Positions 15,982 to 24,444 of a DNA stretch of 64,000 bases are shown here, one piece after another (position 1 is the stretch's first letter; every line of letters begins with the position of its first letter). Where the stretch lies: NCBI GenBank assembly GCA_942492735.1, contig OW818648.1, forward strand, positions 1,302,001 through 1,366,000, read 5' to 3'. The notes below the pieces were generated by a model. It was not told the DNA's origin. It worked only from the letters and a program-made list of their open reading frames with translations, and ran no database searches. The stretch comes from Sporobacter sp942492735. Its GTDB lineage: Bacteria; Bacillota; Clostridia; Oscillospirales; Oscillospiraceae. A program made the translations under genes and the position numbers.

Positions 15982-16812
15982 CTAAAAAGCCATGACGATC
16001 CCTTTATTATTGGCGTACACGGAGCTGATCCCCCTTGTCGGTACGATATGAATTTCCTTGAACGGGAATCTTTTCTTGATCTCATTCATCAGTTTTTCGG
16101 CGAGACCGGGATTATTGCAATGTGCGATCACCATACTCTGACCTTCAAAGCTTCTGTTGCTTTTTTTAATTGTGTCAGCCAGCCTCTCGATAACCTGTTT
16201 TTCTCCTCTGGCATGAGAATACAGCGCAATATTGCCGTCACCGTCTTCCCCCATGATGGGCTTGATACCCAGAACGGTGATAAGTGTTCCGGTTATTTTA
16301 TTCATCCGCCCGTTTTTGAGGAGGTTATCAATATTCTCTAAAACGAAATAGGTCTTCATCTGCTTGATGAAAGATTCGATTGACTTGATGATCTCTGACT
16401 TTTGAATGCCGGCCTTGATCATTTCCACGGTTTTCAGAGCAATCAATACTTCGCCGGCAGATGCGCTTTTTGAATCGAAAACGTGGACATCCGCACCCTC
16501 TTCGCAGGCCATTTCTCTACCGAGCATGGCGCTGGCGTAAGAGCCCGATAAATTGCTTGAAAGCGTCACAGCATATGATGTCTTCGCTTCAAGAAAAGCA
16601 TCCTTAAACAGAGCCGGTGCCGGCGCCGCTGAACCGATCCTGCTTTTACAGTTTTTCATGTCTTCCATAAACTGAGGTAGGTTAATGTTTTCATCATCTG
16701 TAATGCTTCTCTCGCCCAATGTTATTGTCAATGGGACAACTGTGATATCGAAATTTTGGCAAAACTCCCTTGTGACATCACAACAGCTGTCGACAACTAC
16801 TCTTTGCTCCAT
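15982..16812 (-). CDS. DegV-family fatty-acid-binding protein
   Basis: 276 residues with the DegV fold. The N-terminus is VVVDSCCDVTREF, followed by VVPLTITLG. The lipid-pocket motifs are GSAAPAPALFKDAF and TLSSNLSGSYASA, and the C-terminus contains IVPTRGISSVYANNKGIVMAF. Family members (FakB) carry fatty acids for phosphorylation by FakA, and the acyl phosphate then feeds PlsX/PlsY or PlsC-type steps. The second conserved position is Cys (DSCCD) instead of the usual Ser/Thr (DSTSD). It is encoded upstream of the PlsC-like gene in the same direction, so the pair may work together. No FakA gene is in the window. Confidence 0.85.
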   Translation of the reverse strand: MEQRVVVDSCCDVTREFCQNFDITVVPLTITLGERSITDDENINLPQFMEDMKNCKSRIGSAAPAPALFKDAFLEAKTSYAVTLSSNLSGSYASAMLGREMACEEGADVHVFDSKSASAGEVLIALKTVEMIKAGIQKSEIIKSIESFIKQMKTYFVLENIDNLLKNGRMNKITGTLITVLGIKPIMGEDGDGNIALYSHARGEKQVIERLADTIKKSNRSFEGQSMVIAHCNNPGLAEKLMNEIKKRFPFKEIHIVPTRGISSVYANNKGIVMAF

Positions 16813-16874
16813 TATTTTCCCCTTAAGTGTTTATTTTTAGCATCCGGGTGATGCGGTAGTATACAAATGTAGTA

Positions 16875-17486
16875 TCAGCTGATATGGTACCTGTCAATGA
16901 GCTCCGCGGCCGAGCGGACGAGGTACGCGGTAATGCCCCAGATCATCAGGTTGCCGTATTGGTAAAAGAGGATCTCATGCGTCCCGTTGGCCCAAGGGTA
17001 GTTCTCTCCGCCCGGAATACGTTCATACGGAAAACCGTTGGGCAGCCTGCTGATGATTGTGCTGTCGTATTTTTCGGGAGGGCTATTCAAAAAAAAGTGT
17101 ATCGGTACGGAGATTACCTCGGAAACCTCCTCGGGATTATGTGTAAAACGATAATCACACAGTTCCCCGATAAAAGGATAGATGATTGTGTCAAACGGTG
17201 AGACGAAAATATCGCCGGGACCGAGGATGCTGATCTGCCGCTCCTCAATGCAGAGCTCTTCTTTGGTCTCACGCACAGCGCACGATTGCGGCAGCTCTCC
17301 GGGTTCCAGCATTCCGCCGGGAAAACATATTTCACCCGGCTGACGCCGAAGATGGTTGGCCCTTTTTTCGAAGATCAGGAAGCGGCCTTCCGGTGTGTCG
17401 ATAATAGGCACGAGAACAGCGTATTTCTTAATACGGTTTTCGCCAATCATTTGTGGCTGGCGGGACGCAAAATCACCTTTATCCAA
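16875..17486 (-). CDS. NUDIX hydrolase (CoA-pyrophosphatase type)
   Basis: 203 residues from a TTG start, preceded by AAGGAG eight bases upstream. The NUDIX box is GGMLEPGELPQSCAVRETKEEL (about residues 58-79; the spacing Gx5Ex7REUxEExGU is satisfied). Upstream is the LRRQPGEICFPGG pattern, typical of CoA pyrophosphatases that cleave CoA to phosphopantetheine and 3',5'-ADP. It acts in the cytoplasm with Mg2+. The C-terminus (IWGITAYLVRSAAELID) fits that group. It sits between the zincin-like gene and the DegV gene. Confidence 0.86.
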   Translation of the reverse strand: MDKGDFASRQPQMIGENRIKKYAVLVPIIDTPEGRFLIFEKRANHLRRQPGEICFPGGMLEPGELPQSCAVRETKEELCIEERQISILGPGDIFVSPFDTIIYPFIGELCDYRFTHNPEEVSEVISVPIHFFLNSPPEKYDSTIISRLPNGFPYERIPGGENYPWANGTHEILFYQYGNLMIWGITAYLVRSAAELIDRYHIS

Positions 17487-17517
17487 TGCGACGTCTCCTT
17501 AACTATTTGAAATGAAG

Positions 17518-17982
17518 TCAATCGTCGTTATTCTCGCCGTCAAACGCGTCGTCTGCGTCCCCATACTCTTCGCTCACATCATCGTCCTCATATTCATCGT
17601 CGTCAGCGTCGTATGCGCGTCCGCTTTGATAATCGGCGATGTACTGACGGTCAATGCGTTCGAGATCGTCATTGCCCGCAAGCGATTCAATGTGATGGCG
17701 GAACTCGTGCCGGACGGTGTTTCTCAGCTTTTCCTTGATTTTTTCGCTGCTGAGATGACCGTACACGCGCATCAACGACCCGAAGAAAATGGTGATGTAT
17801 CTGCCCATACTGCCGCCTCTGTTGTAATTCCCAAGTATAAAGAGGTCGTTGCCAATGCTCTTTTTATGTCTTTTTGTCTCGGGCAGCAAAATAATTCCGC
17901 CATTGAGTTCCTTAAAAAACTCGATCGGGAACTCTGCGGCAATATCATCAAGCATTATTTGCATTTGTTCTATTGAAATCAT
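17518..17982 (-). CDS. Zincin-like metallopeptidase family protein with acidic tail
   Basis: 154 residues from ATG 17982. A zinc-protease signature HEFRHHIE (HExxH) occurs near residue 95. The last 45 residues are almost entirely acidic (DADDDEYEDDDVSEEYGDAD). Proteins of this kind (DUF1025/zincin_1 type) have a small minigluzincin-like fold; protease activity is unproven. The acidic tail may bind cations or basic partners. Its start is ambiguous (an in-frame TTG lies 12 bases upstream), but its length fits the family. It is encoded on the same strand as the NUDIX gene. Confidence 0.8.
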   Translation of the reverse strand: MISIEQMQIMLDDIAAEFPIEFFKELNGGIILLPETKRHKKSIGNDLFILGNYNRGGSMGRYITIFFGSLMRVYGHLSSEKIKEKLRNTVRHEFRHHIESLAGNDDLERIDRQYIADYQSGRAYDADDDEYEDDDVSEEYGDADDAFDGENNDD

Positions 17983-18091
17983 ATTTATACCCAAATAAGT
18001 AGCAATTGATAAATAGCGTCGGCTTTTTTGATTTTTTATAGTATATCACATCTCTGCCTGAAAACAAATTTTTTAAGAGCAACAAATAGGA

Positions 18092-18130
18092 AGCCGCCTG
18101 GCGCGCGGACGAATCCATCGGCAGACGGCT
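18092..18130 (-). terminator. Candidate terminator of the liv operon
   Basis: AGCCGTCTG and CAGGCGGCT (read on the minus strand) pair with one G-U and a long loop. They lie just after the LivF stop (18147) and are followed by TTCCTATTTGTT. The stem is short, so the call is moderate. Confidence 0.45.
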
Positions 18131-18146
18131 GATATTCAATTGGGCT

Positions 18147-18845
18147 CTAGGCGCCCAGATATGCGGTTTTGACGGCCTCGTCGGTCAGGAGTTCCTTGCC
18201 GGGCCCGGAGAGCGTAATCCGTCCGGTTTCCATGACATACCCGATATCCGCTATTTGCAGCGCCATATTGGCGTTTTGTTCAATGAGTAGGATTGTGATG
18301 CCCTGTCTGTTGATCTCACGGATGATATCAAAAATACCGCGCACGATAATTGGCGCGAGGCCAAGTGACGGCTCATCCATCATCATCAGCTTCGGGCGGG
18401 ACATAAGGGCCCTGCCGACGGCTAGCATCTGCTGTTCACCGCCTGAGAGCGTTCCTCCGAGCTGCCAGGAGCGCTCTTTAAGGCGCGGGAAAAGGTCATA
18501 AACCCAGTCGATATCGTCGTCGAGCTTGTCCTTTCGGAGATATGCGCCGATTTTAAGGTTTTCACAAACAGTCAGGTCAGGGAAGATCTTTCTGCCCTCG
18601 GGTACCATCGTAATCCCGCGGGCGACAATAGCCTCCGGTGTCTTACCGGTGATATCTTCGCCGATATAATCGATTTTACCTTTGCCGGGCTTTACAAGAC
18701 CTGATATGGCGCGGAGCGTGGTGCTCTTTCCGGCGCCGTTGGCACCGATGAGCGTGACAATTGTCTTTTCAGGTACTTCAAAGGAGATGCCCTTTACGGC
18801 TTCGATGCCGCCGTAGTTGACTTTCAGATCGGTGATTCTAAGCAT
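18147..18845 (-). CDS. livF: LivF, branched-chain amino-acid ABC importer ATPase
   Basis: 232 residues from ATG 18845, which overlaps the livG stop by eight bases; a 24-codon upstream extension lies wholly inside livG. The motifs are Walker A LIGANGAGKSTTLRA, signature TLSGGEQQMLAVGRAL and Walker B MMMDEPSLGLAP, followed by the H-loop in ILLIEQNAN. The C-terminus ends LLTDEAVKTAYLGA, the LivF hallmark. It couples ATP hydrolysis to the LivHM channel. It is the last gene of the five-gene operon. Confidence 0.95.
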   Translation of the reverse strand: MLRITDLKVNYGGIEAVKGISFEVPEKTIVTLIGANGAGKSTTLRAISGLVKPGKGKIDYIGEDITGKTPEAIVARGITMVPEGRKIFPDLTVCENLKIGAYLRKDKLDDDIDWVYDLFPRLKERSWQLGGTLSGGEQQMLAVGRALMSRPKLMMMDEPSLGLAPIIVRGIFDIIREINRQGITILLIEQNANMALQIADIGYVMETGRITLSGPGKELLTDEAVKTAYLGA

Positions 18846-19704
18846 CCTCGGCCACCCCCAGATACGCGTCGATAACGCGCTGATTCTTCTGCACTTCTTC
18901 AGGAGTCCCTTGCGCAATGAGCTTACCGAAGTCCTGGACGTAAATACGGTCGGATATGCGCATAACGAGATCCATGTGATGCTCGATGAGCAGGATGGTC
19001 AGCTTGTATTTGTTTTTAATCTGTACGATAAATTGAGCTAGTTCCTGTGTTTCCTGCGGGTTCATACCGGCGGCCGGCTCGTCGAGCAAAAGAAGCTTTG
19101 GGCTTGTCGCAAGCGCGCGTGAAATTTCAAGGCGGCGCTGCAGACCATAAGGCAGGCTGCTGGAGAGCTCGTCCTTCATCGGCAGAAGCGATTGTTCTTC
19201 CAGTAGGGCGAGACATTCGGCCTTCGCGCGTTTTTCCTCTTTATAATTTATGCGGAAGGTTGCCGAAAACACATTCTGTTTGGCGCGCATGTGCTTGGCG
19301 ATGAGGACGTTTTCGAAGACGGTCATGCTCTTGAAGAGCCGGATATTCTGAAATGTACGCGCGATGCCGAGCTTTGTTATCCGATCCGGCTTCGGACGGA
19401 GCACCTTTTTATATCGGCCTTTACCTTCGCCGGCGTAAAGCTTTTTCATCTTGCCCCGCGGATGATTTGAGACGATCATCTTTCCGCAGAAGCTGACGCA
19501 GCCGTTTGTCGGCTCATATACGCCTGTTATACAGTTGAATGTCGTCGTTTTACCAGCACCGTTCGGCCCGATGAGGGCAACGATCTCGCCCTCGTTGACA
19601 TCAATCGAGAGGTTGTTGACAGCGATAACGCCGCCGAACTGCATGGTCATATTTTCAACATGCAGCACGTTGTTATTCACGGTGGGGAGGATATCGTGTT
19701 CCAT
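18838..19704 (-). CDS. livG: LivG, branched-chain amino-acid ABC importer ATPase
   Basis: 288 residues. The motifs are Walker A LIGPNGAGKTTTFN, the degenerate signature LPYGLQRRLEISRAL typical of LivG, Walker B LLLLDEPAAGMNPQET and the C-terminal BCA_ABC_TP segment ending in AYLGVAEDA. It has an insert near residue 80-95 (MKKLYAGEGKGRYKKV) rich in Lys and Gly that is longer than in E. coli. The start overlaps the livM stop by one base, so translation is coupled. Confidence 0.95.
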   Translation of the reverse strand: MEHDILPTVNNNVLHVENMTMQFGGVIAVNNLSIDVNEGEIVALIGPNGAGKTTTFNCITGVYEPTNGCVSFCGKMIVSNHPRGKMKKLYAGEGKGRYKKVLRPKPDRITKLGIARTFQNIRLFKSMTVFENVLIAKHMRAKQNVFSATFRINYKEEKRAKAECLALLEEQSLLPMKDELSSSLPYGLQRRLEISRALATSPKLLLLDEPAAGMNPQETQELAQFIVQIKNKYKLTILLIEHHMDLVMRISDRIYVQDFGKLIAQGTPEEVQKNQRVIDAYLGVAEDA

Positions 19705-20795
19705 TATACGGCATCCTCCTTTTTCTTTTTACTCGAAACTTTTTTGAAAAACCGTCGTATGGTGCCAAAAGCGGTGTAGGAGATCTCCTTGTCACCCATG
19801 ATGCCCCTACTATAGAAAAGGACGACGATCATGATGATGACGGAAAAAACAACCTTTCGGAAGCCCGAGCTGAGTAGCGGCACCCTAAACGCGCCGATAT
19901 ACGTGTCGGCGTCGAGAAACCGGAGCCACCACTCGCTGGCCGCAATGAACAGAAAGGACGAGAGCACACTTCCAGTCACGGAGCCGAGGCCGCCGATGAC
20001 AACGATGAGGAGTATCTCATAAGTCATGGCGGATTTGAAGGCATTTGCCTGAACAGTCGACTGATACATGGCCAGGAGCGCCCCGCCGACCCCCGCAAAG
20101 AAGCAGCTGATAGTGAAAGACATCTGCTTATGCTTGGACAGATTAATGCCCATGGCCTCGGCGGCGATCTCGTCGTCACGGATGGCTTTAAAGGCGCGCC
20201 CATACGACGAATTGATCAGGAGCACGATGGCCGCGATGCAGAGCCCGGAGACAATGAACGGGAAGAGCACCGAATCAAAGGTGGGGAATTTCTTAAGAAG
20301 ATTTGAGCCGTTTGTGACCGGGCCTAAAGCATCCCACTGGAAAAAGGCGCGGATGATTTCGGCAAAGCCCAGCGTGGCAATGGCGAGATAATCGCTTTTC
20401 AGCCGTAAAACGGGAAGTCCGATGAGAAAACCGAAGATCGCAGCGGCCAACCCTGCCATAACGATGGCGATAACCAGAGGCACTGTAAATCCGATAATAC
20501 CGCCGTTAAAGTATTGATAAACGGCGGCGCGTTCTACCAGCGGAATCGTAAAAATGGCGTATGTATAAGCGCCAATGAGCATAAAACCTGCTTGGCCGAG
20601 GGAAAACAGGCCGGTAAAGCCGTTGACAAGATTCATGGAAACAGCGACAAGGGCATATATGGCACCTTTTTTAAGCACAACGAACAGCATGGAGCCTGAC
20701 GGCATCACCTGCTCGAGAATCGTCACAATAACAAAGACGGCGGCGATGAGGATGGCCGTTATAATCAGGTTTTTTCTATTATTCATAACGCTCAT
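19704..20795 (-). CDS. livM: LivM, branched-chain amino-acid ABC importer permease
   Basis: 363 residues, about nine or ten membrane segments, with the cytoplasmic coupling loop SSYGRAFKAIRDDEIAAEAMG that contacts the ATPases. The N-terminal motif GFTGLFSLGQAGFMLIGAYT is a family signature. It follows livH by one base and precedes livG with overlap. The C-terminal tail is Lys-rich (KKVSSKKKKE). Confidence 0.94.
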   Translation of the reverse strand: MSVMNNRKNLIITAILIAAVFVIVTILEQVMPSGSMLFVVLKKGAIYALVAVSMNLVNGFTGLFSLGQAGFMLIGAYTYAIFTIPLVERAAVYQYFNGGIIGFTVPLVIAIVMAGLAAAIFGFLIGLPVLRLKSDYLAIATLGFAEIIRAFFQWDALGPVTNGSNLLKKFPTFDSVLFPFIVSGLCIAAIVLLINSSYGRAFKAIRDDEIAAEAMGINLSKHKQMSFTISCFFAGVGGALLAMYQSTVQANAFKSAMTYEILLIVVIGGLGSVTGSVLSSFLFIAASEWWLRFLDADTYIGAFRVPLLSSGFRKVVFSVIIMIVVLFYSRGIMGDKEISYTAFGTIRRFFKKVSSKKKKEDAV

Positions 20796-20796
20796 C

Positions 20797-21681
20797 CTAA
20801 ACCTTATCCGTAAATTTTTCGCCGAAGAGACCTGTGGGCTTCACAGCGAGAATAATAATGAGAAGCGCAAACGTAAAGGCATCCGAAAAGGTTGTCAGCC
20901 CCATACTTTTGATAAAGGTTTCACATATACCGATGATAAAAGCCCCGACCACCGCGCCTGGTATACTCCCGATGCCGCCGAACACGGCGGCGACAAAAGC
21001 CTTCAGGCCGGGCATAGAGCCGGCTGTCGGTGTCACGGTCGGATAGTTGGAGAAATAGAGCAGGGATCCGACGGCAGCCAATAAAGAACCGATAATAAAT
21101 GTCGTGCTGATGACGGCGTTAATCTTGATACCCATCAGCTGGCTTGTCTCGAAATCTCTTGAAACAGCGCGCATGGCCATACCGATTTTTGTATACCTGA
21201 TGAGGAGCACGAGCGCGACGACTAAAACAATGGTTAATATGGGTGTAACGACTGTGACCATCTTTGTGGTCGATAAGCCGATCGTGATCGAATCGCTGAT
21301 CCATGGAATAGTGGGATACTGTTTTGCGAGGCCGCTTGTGATATACCAGGCGCAGTTCTGGAAGAGATATGACACGCCGATGGCACTGATCATAATAGAC
21401 ATACGCGGGGCTGTGCGCAGCGGCTTATAAGCAATCCGCTCAATGATGAACCCGAGGAGCACCGTGATTATAATCACAAGCGGAATGGATACGTAAATCG
21501 GCATGGTGGCCGACAGATATACCATCAGGAAGCCTGCAATCATAAAGACGTCGCCGTGGGCGAAGTTGATCAGTCTGAGTATGCCGTATACCATCGTGTA
21601 CCCGATGGCGATCAGCGCGTATTGACCACCGACAGATATGCCGGACAGCAGATATGGCAGATTGGCATTAATTATGTCCAT
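20797..21681 (-). CDS. livH: LivH, branched-chain amino-acid ABC importer permease
   Basis: 294 residues from ATG 21681, chosen because GGAGG lies about seven bases upstream and the protein then begins MDIINANLPYLLSGIS as in relatives. A longer in-frame extension to 21969 overlaps the end of livJ and the hairpin, so it is not real. It contains the INFAHGDVFMIAG signature near residue 36 and the coupling loop GMAMRAVSRDFETSQLMG. It forms the heterodimeric channel with LivM. Confidence 0.94.
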   Translation of the reverse strand: MDIINANLPYLLSGISVGGQYALIAIGYTMVYGILRLINFAHGDVFMIAGFLMVYLSATMPIYVSIPLVIIITVLLGFIIERIAYKPLRTAPRMSIMISAIGVSYLFQNCAWYITSGLAKQYPTIPWISDSITIGLSTTKMVTVVTPILTIVLVVALVLLIRYTKIGMAMRAVSRDFETSQLMGIKINAVISTTFIIGSLLAAVGSLLYFSNYPTVTPTAGSMPGLKAFVAAVFGGIGSIPGAVVGAFIIGICETFIKSMGLTTFSDAFTFALLIIILAVKPTGLFGEKFTDKV

Positions 21682-21739
21682 AAAGGAACCTCCGTTTGTG
21701 GCTGTCTGGTTTACAAAGTCTGTGTCATTAGCGTAATGT

Positions 21740-21762
21740 GGCGGGGGCGTGCAGCCCCCGCC
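21740..21762 (-). other. GC-rich intercistronic hairpin between livJ and livH
   Basis: GGCGGGGGC and GCCCCCGCC form a perfect nine-bp stem with a five-base loop. It stands between the binding-protein gene and livH. It has no T-run, so it is probably an mRNA-stabilising hairpin that keeps the binding protein in excess over the channel rather than a full terminator. Confidence 0.7.
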
Positions 21763-21787
21763 TTTCACTTGAATTTGTTGCGTGTAA

Positions 21788-22963
21788 TTACTTAACGCCC
21801 TGAATTGCCTCGAACTTCCAGACGCCGTCAGTCGTGTTGACACTCTTGATGAACGCGACGCTGCGGATGGCATCGCCAATGTCGTCAAATTTGATCTCGC
21901 CGGTAACGCCGGTATACGTTGTGGCGGGCAGTGCCTTGAGAATCGCGGCTGAATCGACGCTTCCGGCATTTTTGATCGCCTGGATGGCCGTCATGTATGC
22001 ATCATATCCAAGAGCGGAAACAGCAGCCACGATGTCGTTGCCGCCATTGTTTGTTTTCTTTTCGGCGTTGGCGTTGAGCCATGCTTTGAAATCGGTAACA
22101 AACTTAGCGCCGGTGGCGGTTTTGTCGCCCTCATCAAAGAAGGTGGAGACACCGACGGTCAGAGTCGAGCCCTTCGCTGCTTCAAGGATAACGGAGCTGT
22201 CCCATGTGTCGCCGGCGAGCAGCGGCATCTTTACGCCCTGTGAAGCGGCCTGGCTGATGATCAGGGAAGCGTCCTGAGTAGATGTGGGGGAAAAGATAAC
22301 TTCAGCATTGGCATTGACAGCGTTCTGTAGGTATGCGGTGAAGTCACTGTTGCCTTCCTGGTAGGATTCCTCAACAACGGTACCGCCGAGCTTTTCAAAA
22401 GCTTCTTTAAAGTATTTGCCAAGACCGACGGAATAATCGTCGCCGAGCAATGTAAGGACATAAGCGGTTTTTGCTTTATACTGGTCAACAGCGTAGTTGG
22501 CAAGAACTGTGCCCTGGAACGGATCAAGATAGCAAATGCGGAAATAGATGTCGTTGCCCTGCGTTACCGCCGGGTTGGTGCAGGAGATGCCGATCGCAGG
22601 GATGCCGGCCTTTTCAAAGGTCGGTGTTCCGGCAATGGAGACGCCGGAGCCGTAGGAACCAAGTATGACCTTGACGCCTTTGTCGACGAGCTGTGCAGCG
22701 GCTGTGGGAGCCTTATCGTTTGAGGACTCGTTGTCAACGATCTCAAGCTCGACCTTATAAGTCTTGCCGCCGACCTCGACAGTATTTACCTGGGAGTTGG
22801 CGAATTGAACACCGAGGACTTCCTGCTTGCCGCCGGCGCCGTTTGAGCCGGATGAGGGTTCGTACACCCCGATCTTGATGGTGTCACCGGAAGACTTGCC
22901 GCATGCTGTGAGGAGCATTGCGCTCATGCATAGAACCAAAATGATTGCTAATACTTTTTTCAT
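21788..22963 (-). CDS. livJ: Branched-chain amino-acid-type substrate-binding lipoprotein (LivJ/K family)
   Basis: 391 residues from ATG 22963, with GGAAGGAAAC upstream. The signal peptide ends in LLTAC with Cys21 lipidated. The mature part starts DTIKIGVYEPSSG, then FANSQVNT, with the Peripla_BP_6 pattern (IVDNESSNDKAPTAAAQLV, ILGSYGSGVSIAGTPTFEKAGIPAIG, ALGYDAYMTAIQAI). The ligand cannot be proven; family members bind Leu, Ile, Val, other amino acids or amides. It heads the operon livJHMGF and is separated from livH by the hairpin at 21740. Confidence 0.92.
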   Translation of the reverse strand: MKKVLAIILVLCMSAMLLTACGKSSGDTIKIGVYEPSSGSNGAGGKQEVLGVQFANSQVNTVEVGGKTYKVELEIVDNESSNDKAPTAAAQLVDKGVKVILGSYGSGVSIAGTPTFEKAGIPAIGISCTNPAVTQGNDIYFRICYLDPFQGTVLANYAVDQYKAKTAYVLTLLGDDYSVGLGKYFKEAFEKLGGTVVEESYQEGNSDFTAYLQNAVNANAEVIFSPTSTQDASLIISQAASQGVKMPLLAGDTWDSSVILEAAKGSTLTVGVSTFFDEGDKTATGAKFVTDFKAWLNANAEKKTNNGGNDIVAAVSALGYDAYMTAIQAIKNAGSVDSAAILKALPATTYTGVTGEIKFDDIGDAIRSVAFIKSVNTTDGVWKFEAIQGVK

Positions 22964-23086
22964 TTTAAAGTTTCCTTCCCAATATTTTCTGTATGGATAT
23001 GCGCCCGCGTCTGAATTGCGGGCATAGCTTGTTAGTAATTTTACATGGTTATTATTGAAAGTGCAATACAAAATTCACAAATAATA

Positions 23087-23114
23087 ATTATACACATATA
23101 CTATTTTTATCCAA
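23087..23114 (-). promoter_or_regulatory. Candidate promoter of the liv operon
   Basis: On the minus strand TTGGAT (23114-23109) lies 16 bases upstream of a perfect TATAAT (23092-23087). It is about 125 bases upstream of the livJ start. The -35 match is weak. Confidence 0.4.
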
Positions 23115-23209
23115 TTTAACGAAGTGTAGCATTAGTTCGGTAACACGATAAAACTTAAGGCGTGATCAGCCATTCATCTGAATGCTGTGAAGCGGCTGAA
23201 GCTGGTGAA

Positions 23210-24211
23210 TTAATCCTCATTAATCTCTCCGGCCATATCACTTATAAACAAACGGCGGATTTGCTCTAAATTATCCGTTTGGCCGAGGCACCACATAAGC
23301 TTTGTGACGGCGGCTTCCGTCGTCATGTCCCTGGCCTGAATGATGCTCTCGTGCTCGACAAGACGCATTCCGGTCTGATAGATTGAAAAATCGCATGATT
23401 CATAAAGACACTGACTGCAGACGACGACGATGATCCCGTTGTCTGCCAGCTCCTGCAGTGCCGATATCAAATTTCTGCGCATAAAATGCATGCCGCCTGC
23501 TCCAAAGGCTTCAATGATGATACCCTTGCAGCCGGAATGCTGAAGCAGCATCAGAATATCGGGGTTCAAGCCCGGAATGATTTTAATCAAAAAAACATCA
23601 GAGCGCAGCGCGCTCTTCAGCTCGAATTCGCCGGAAGGCAGGATGACAAGATCATTGTTGATAATCAGCCCGTCCACGTCGACCTTGGCCACGGGCGGAC
23701 AATTAATACTCTCAAACGCGTCAAAGCTCTTTGTCCGGACCTTGACGGCCCGGCAGCCGCGCAGAACTTTTCTGTTAAATGCCAGAAACACGCCGGGTGT
23801 GCCGCTCGCTGCCATCGCAAAAGCGCAAAAGAGGTTGTCCTTGGCGTCCGTGAGCGGGTGGGTAACAGGCAGCTGCGACCCCGTCAGTACAACAGGGATG
23901 GGGACGTTTTTAAGCATAAAAGACAAAACCGAAGACGTGTAAGCCATCGTGTCGGTCCCGTGCGTTACGACAACACCGTCAAAATGGCTGCAGGCTTCAT
24001 AAATACTGTGTGCCATCAGCTGCCACTCCTCTGGCTGGATATTCGAACTGTCCAGCTGAAAAAGGTCGCGCGTTGTAACGTCGTACTGCTGGCTAATGGA
24101 GTTGACAGTCGTCATTATATCAACGCTTAGGAGACCCGGTTTGAGACCCTCGTCGCTTGACTCGGAGGCGATTGTCCCGCCCGTCGTAATTAAAAGGATT
24201 TTCTTCTTCAA
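23210..24211 (-). CDS. ansA: Asparaginase, type I
   Basis: 333 residues. The N-terminal nucleophile loop is TTGGTIAS (nucleophile Thr13), and the second site is VVTHGTDTMAYTSS, with the Thr-Asp pair near residue 86-87. No signal peptide is present, so the enzyme is a cytoplasmic type I asparaginase that hydrolyses Asn to Asp and ammonia. The C-terminal part has GCKGIIIEAFGAGG, typical of the family's allosteric domain. It lies directly upstream of the liv operon in the same direction, about 245 bases apart, which suggests a nitrogen-acquisition group, but they probably have separate promoters. Confidence 0.9.
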   Translation of the reverse strand: MKKKILLITTGGTIASESSDEGLKPGLLSVDIMTTVNSISQQYDVTTRDLFQLDSSNIQPEEWQLMAHSIYEACSHFDGVVVTHGTDTMAYTSSVLSFMLKNVPIPVVLTGSQLPVTHPLTDAKDNLFCAFAMAASGTPGVFLAFNRKVLRGCRAVKVRTKSFDAFESINCPPVAKVDVDGLIINNDLVILPSGEFELKSALRSDVFLIKIIPGLNPDILMLLQHSGCKGIIIEAFGAGGMHFMRRNLISALQELADNGIIVVVCSQCLYESCDFSIYQTGMRLVEHESIIQARDMTTEAAVTKLMWCLGQTDNLEQIRRLFISDMAGEINED

Positions 24212-24374
24212 GTATATTGACCTCCCGTATGCCGGAGAAAATAATTCGCTTCAATTCATAGTGTCTACCATGTTAAATGAAATATTGATTCTGTCAACAG
24301 GCATTTCGTCGGAAACGGCATGCCGGTCTCGTTTATATGCTGATAACAACGGACCCCTTATCCGTACCCGTACC

Positions 24375-24400
24375 GTAGGGGCAGACATCGTGTCTGCCCA
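24375..24400. repeat. Half-length GTAGGG palindromic repeat
   Basis: GTAGGG starts a hairpin with arms GGGCAGAC and GTCTGCCC. The far CCCTAC end seen in other members is missing, so this copy is a single hairpin of the GTAGGG family. Confidence 0.55.
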
Positions 24401-24444
24401 ATCTTTGTGGAGGATTTCATATCGAATTATTTCGCAGTGGCCCA

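Noticed and set aside
20797..21969. Long 390-codon version of LivH
   Set aside because: The first 96 codons overlap the livJ tail and a GC hairpin and have no homology-like composition; ATG 21681 has a proper ribosome site.
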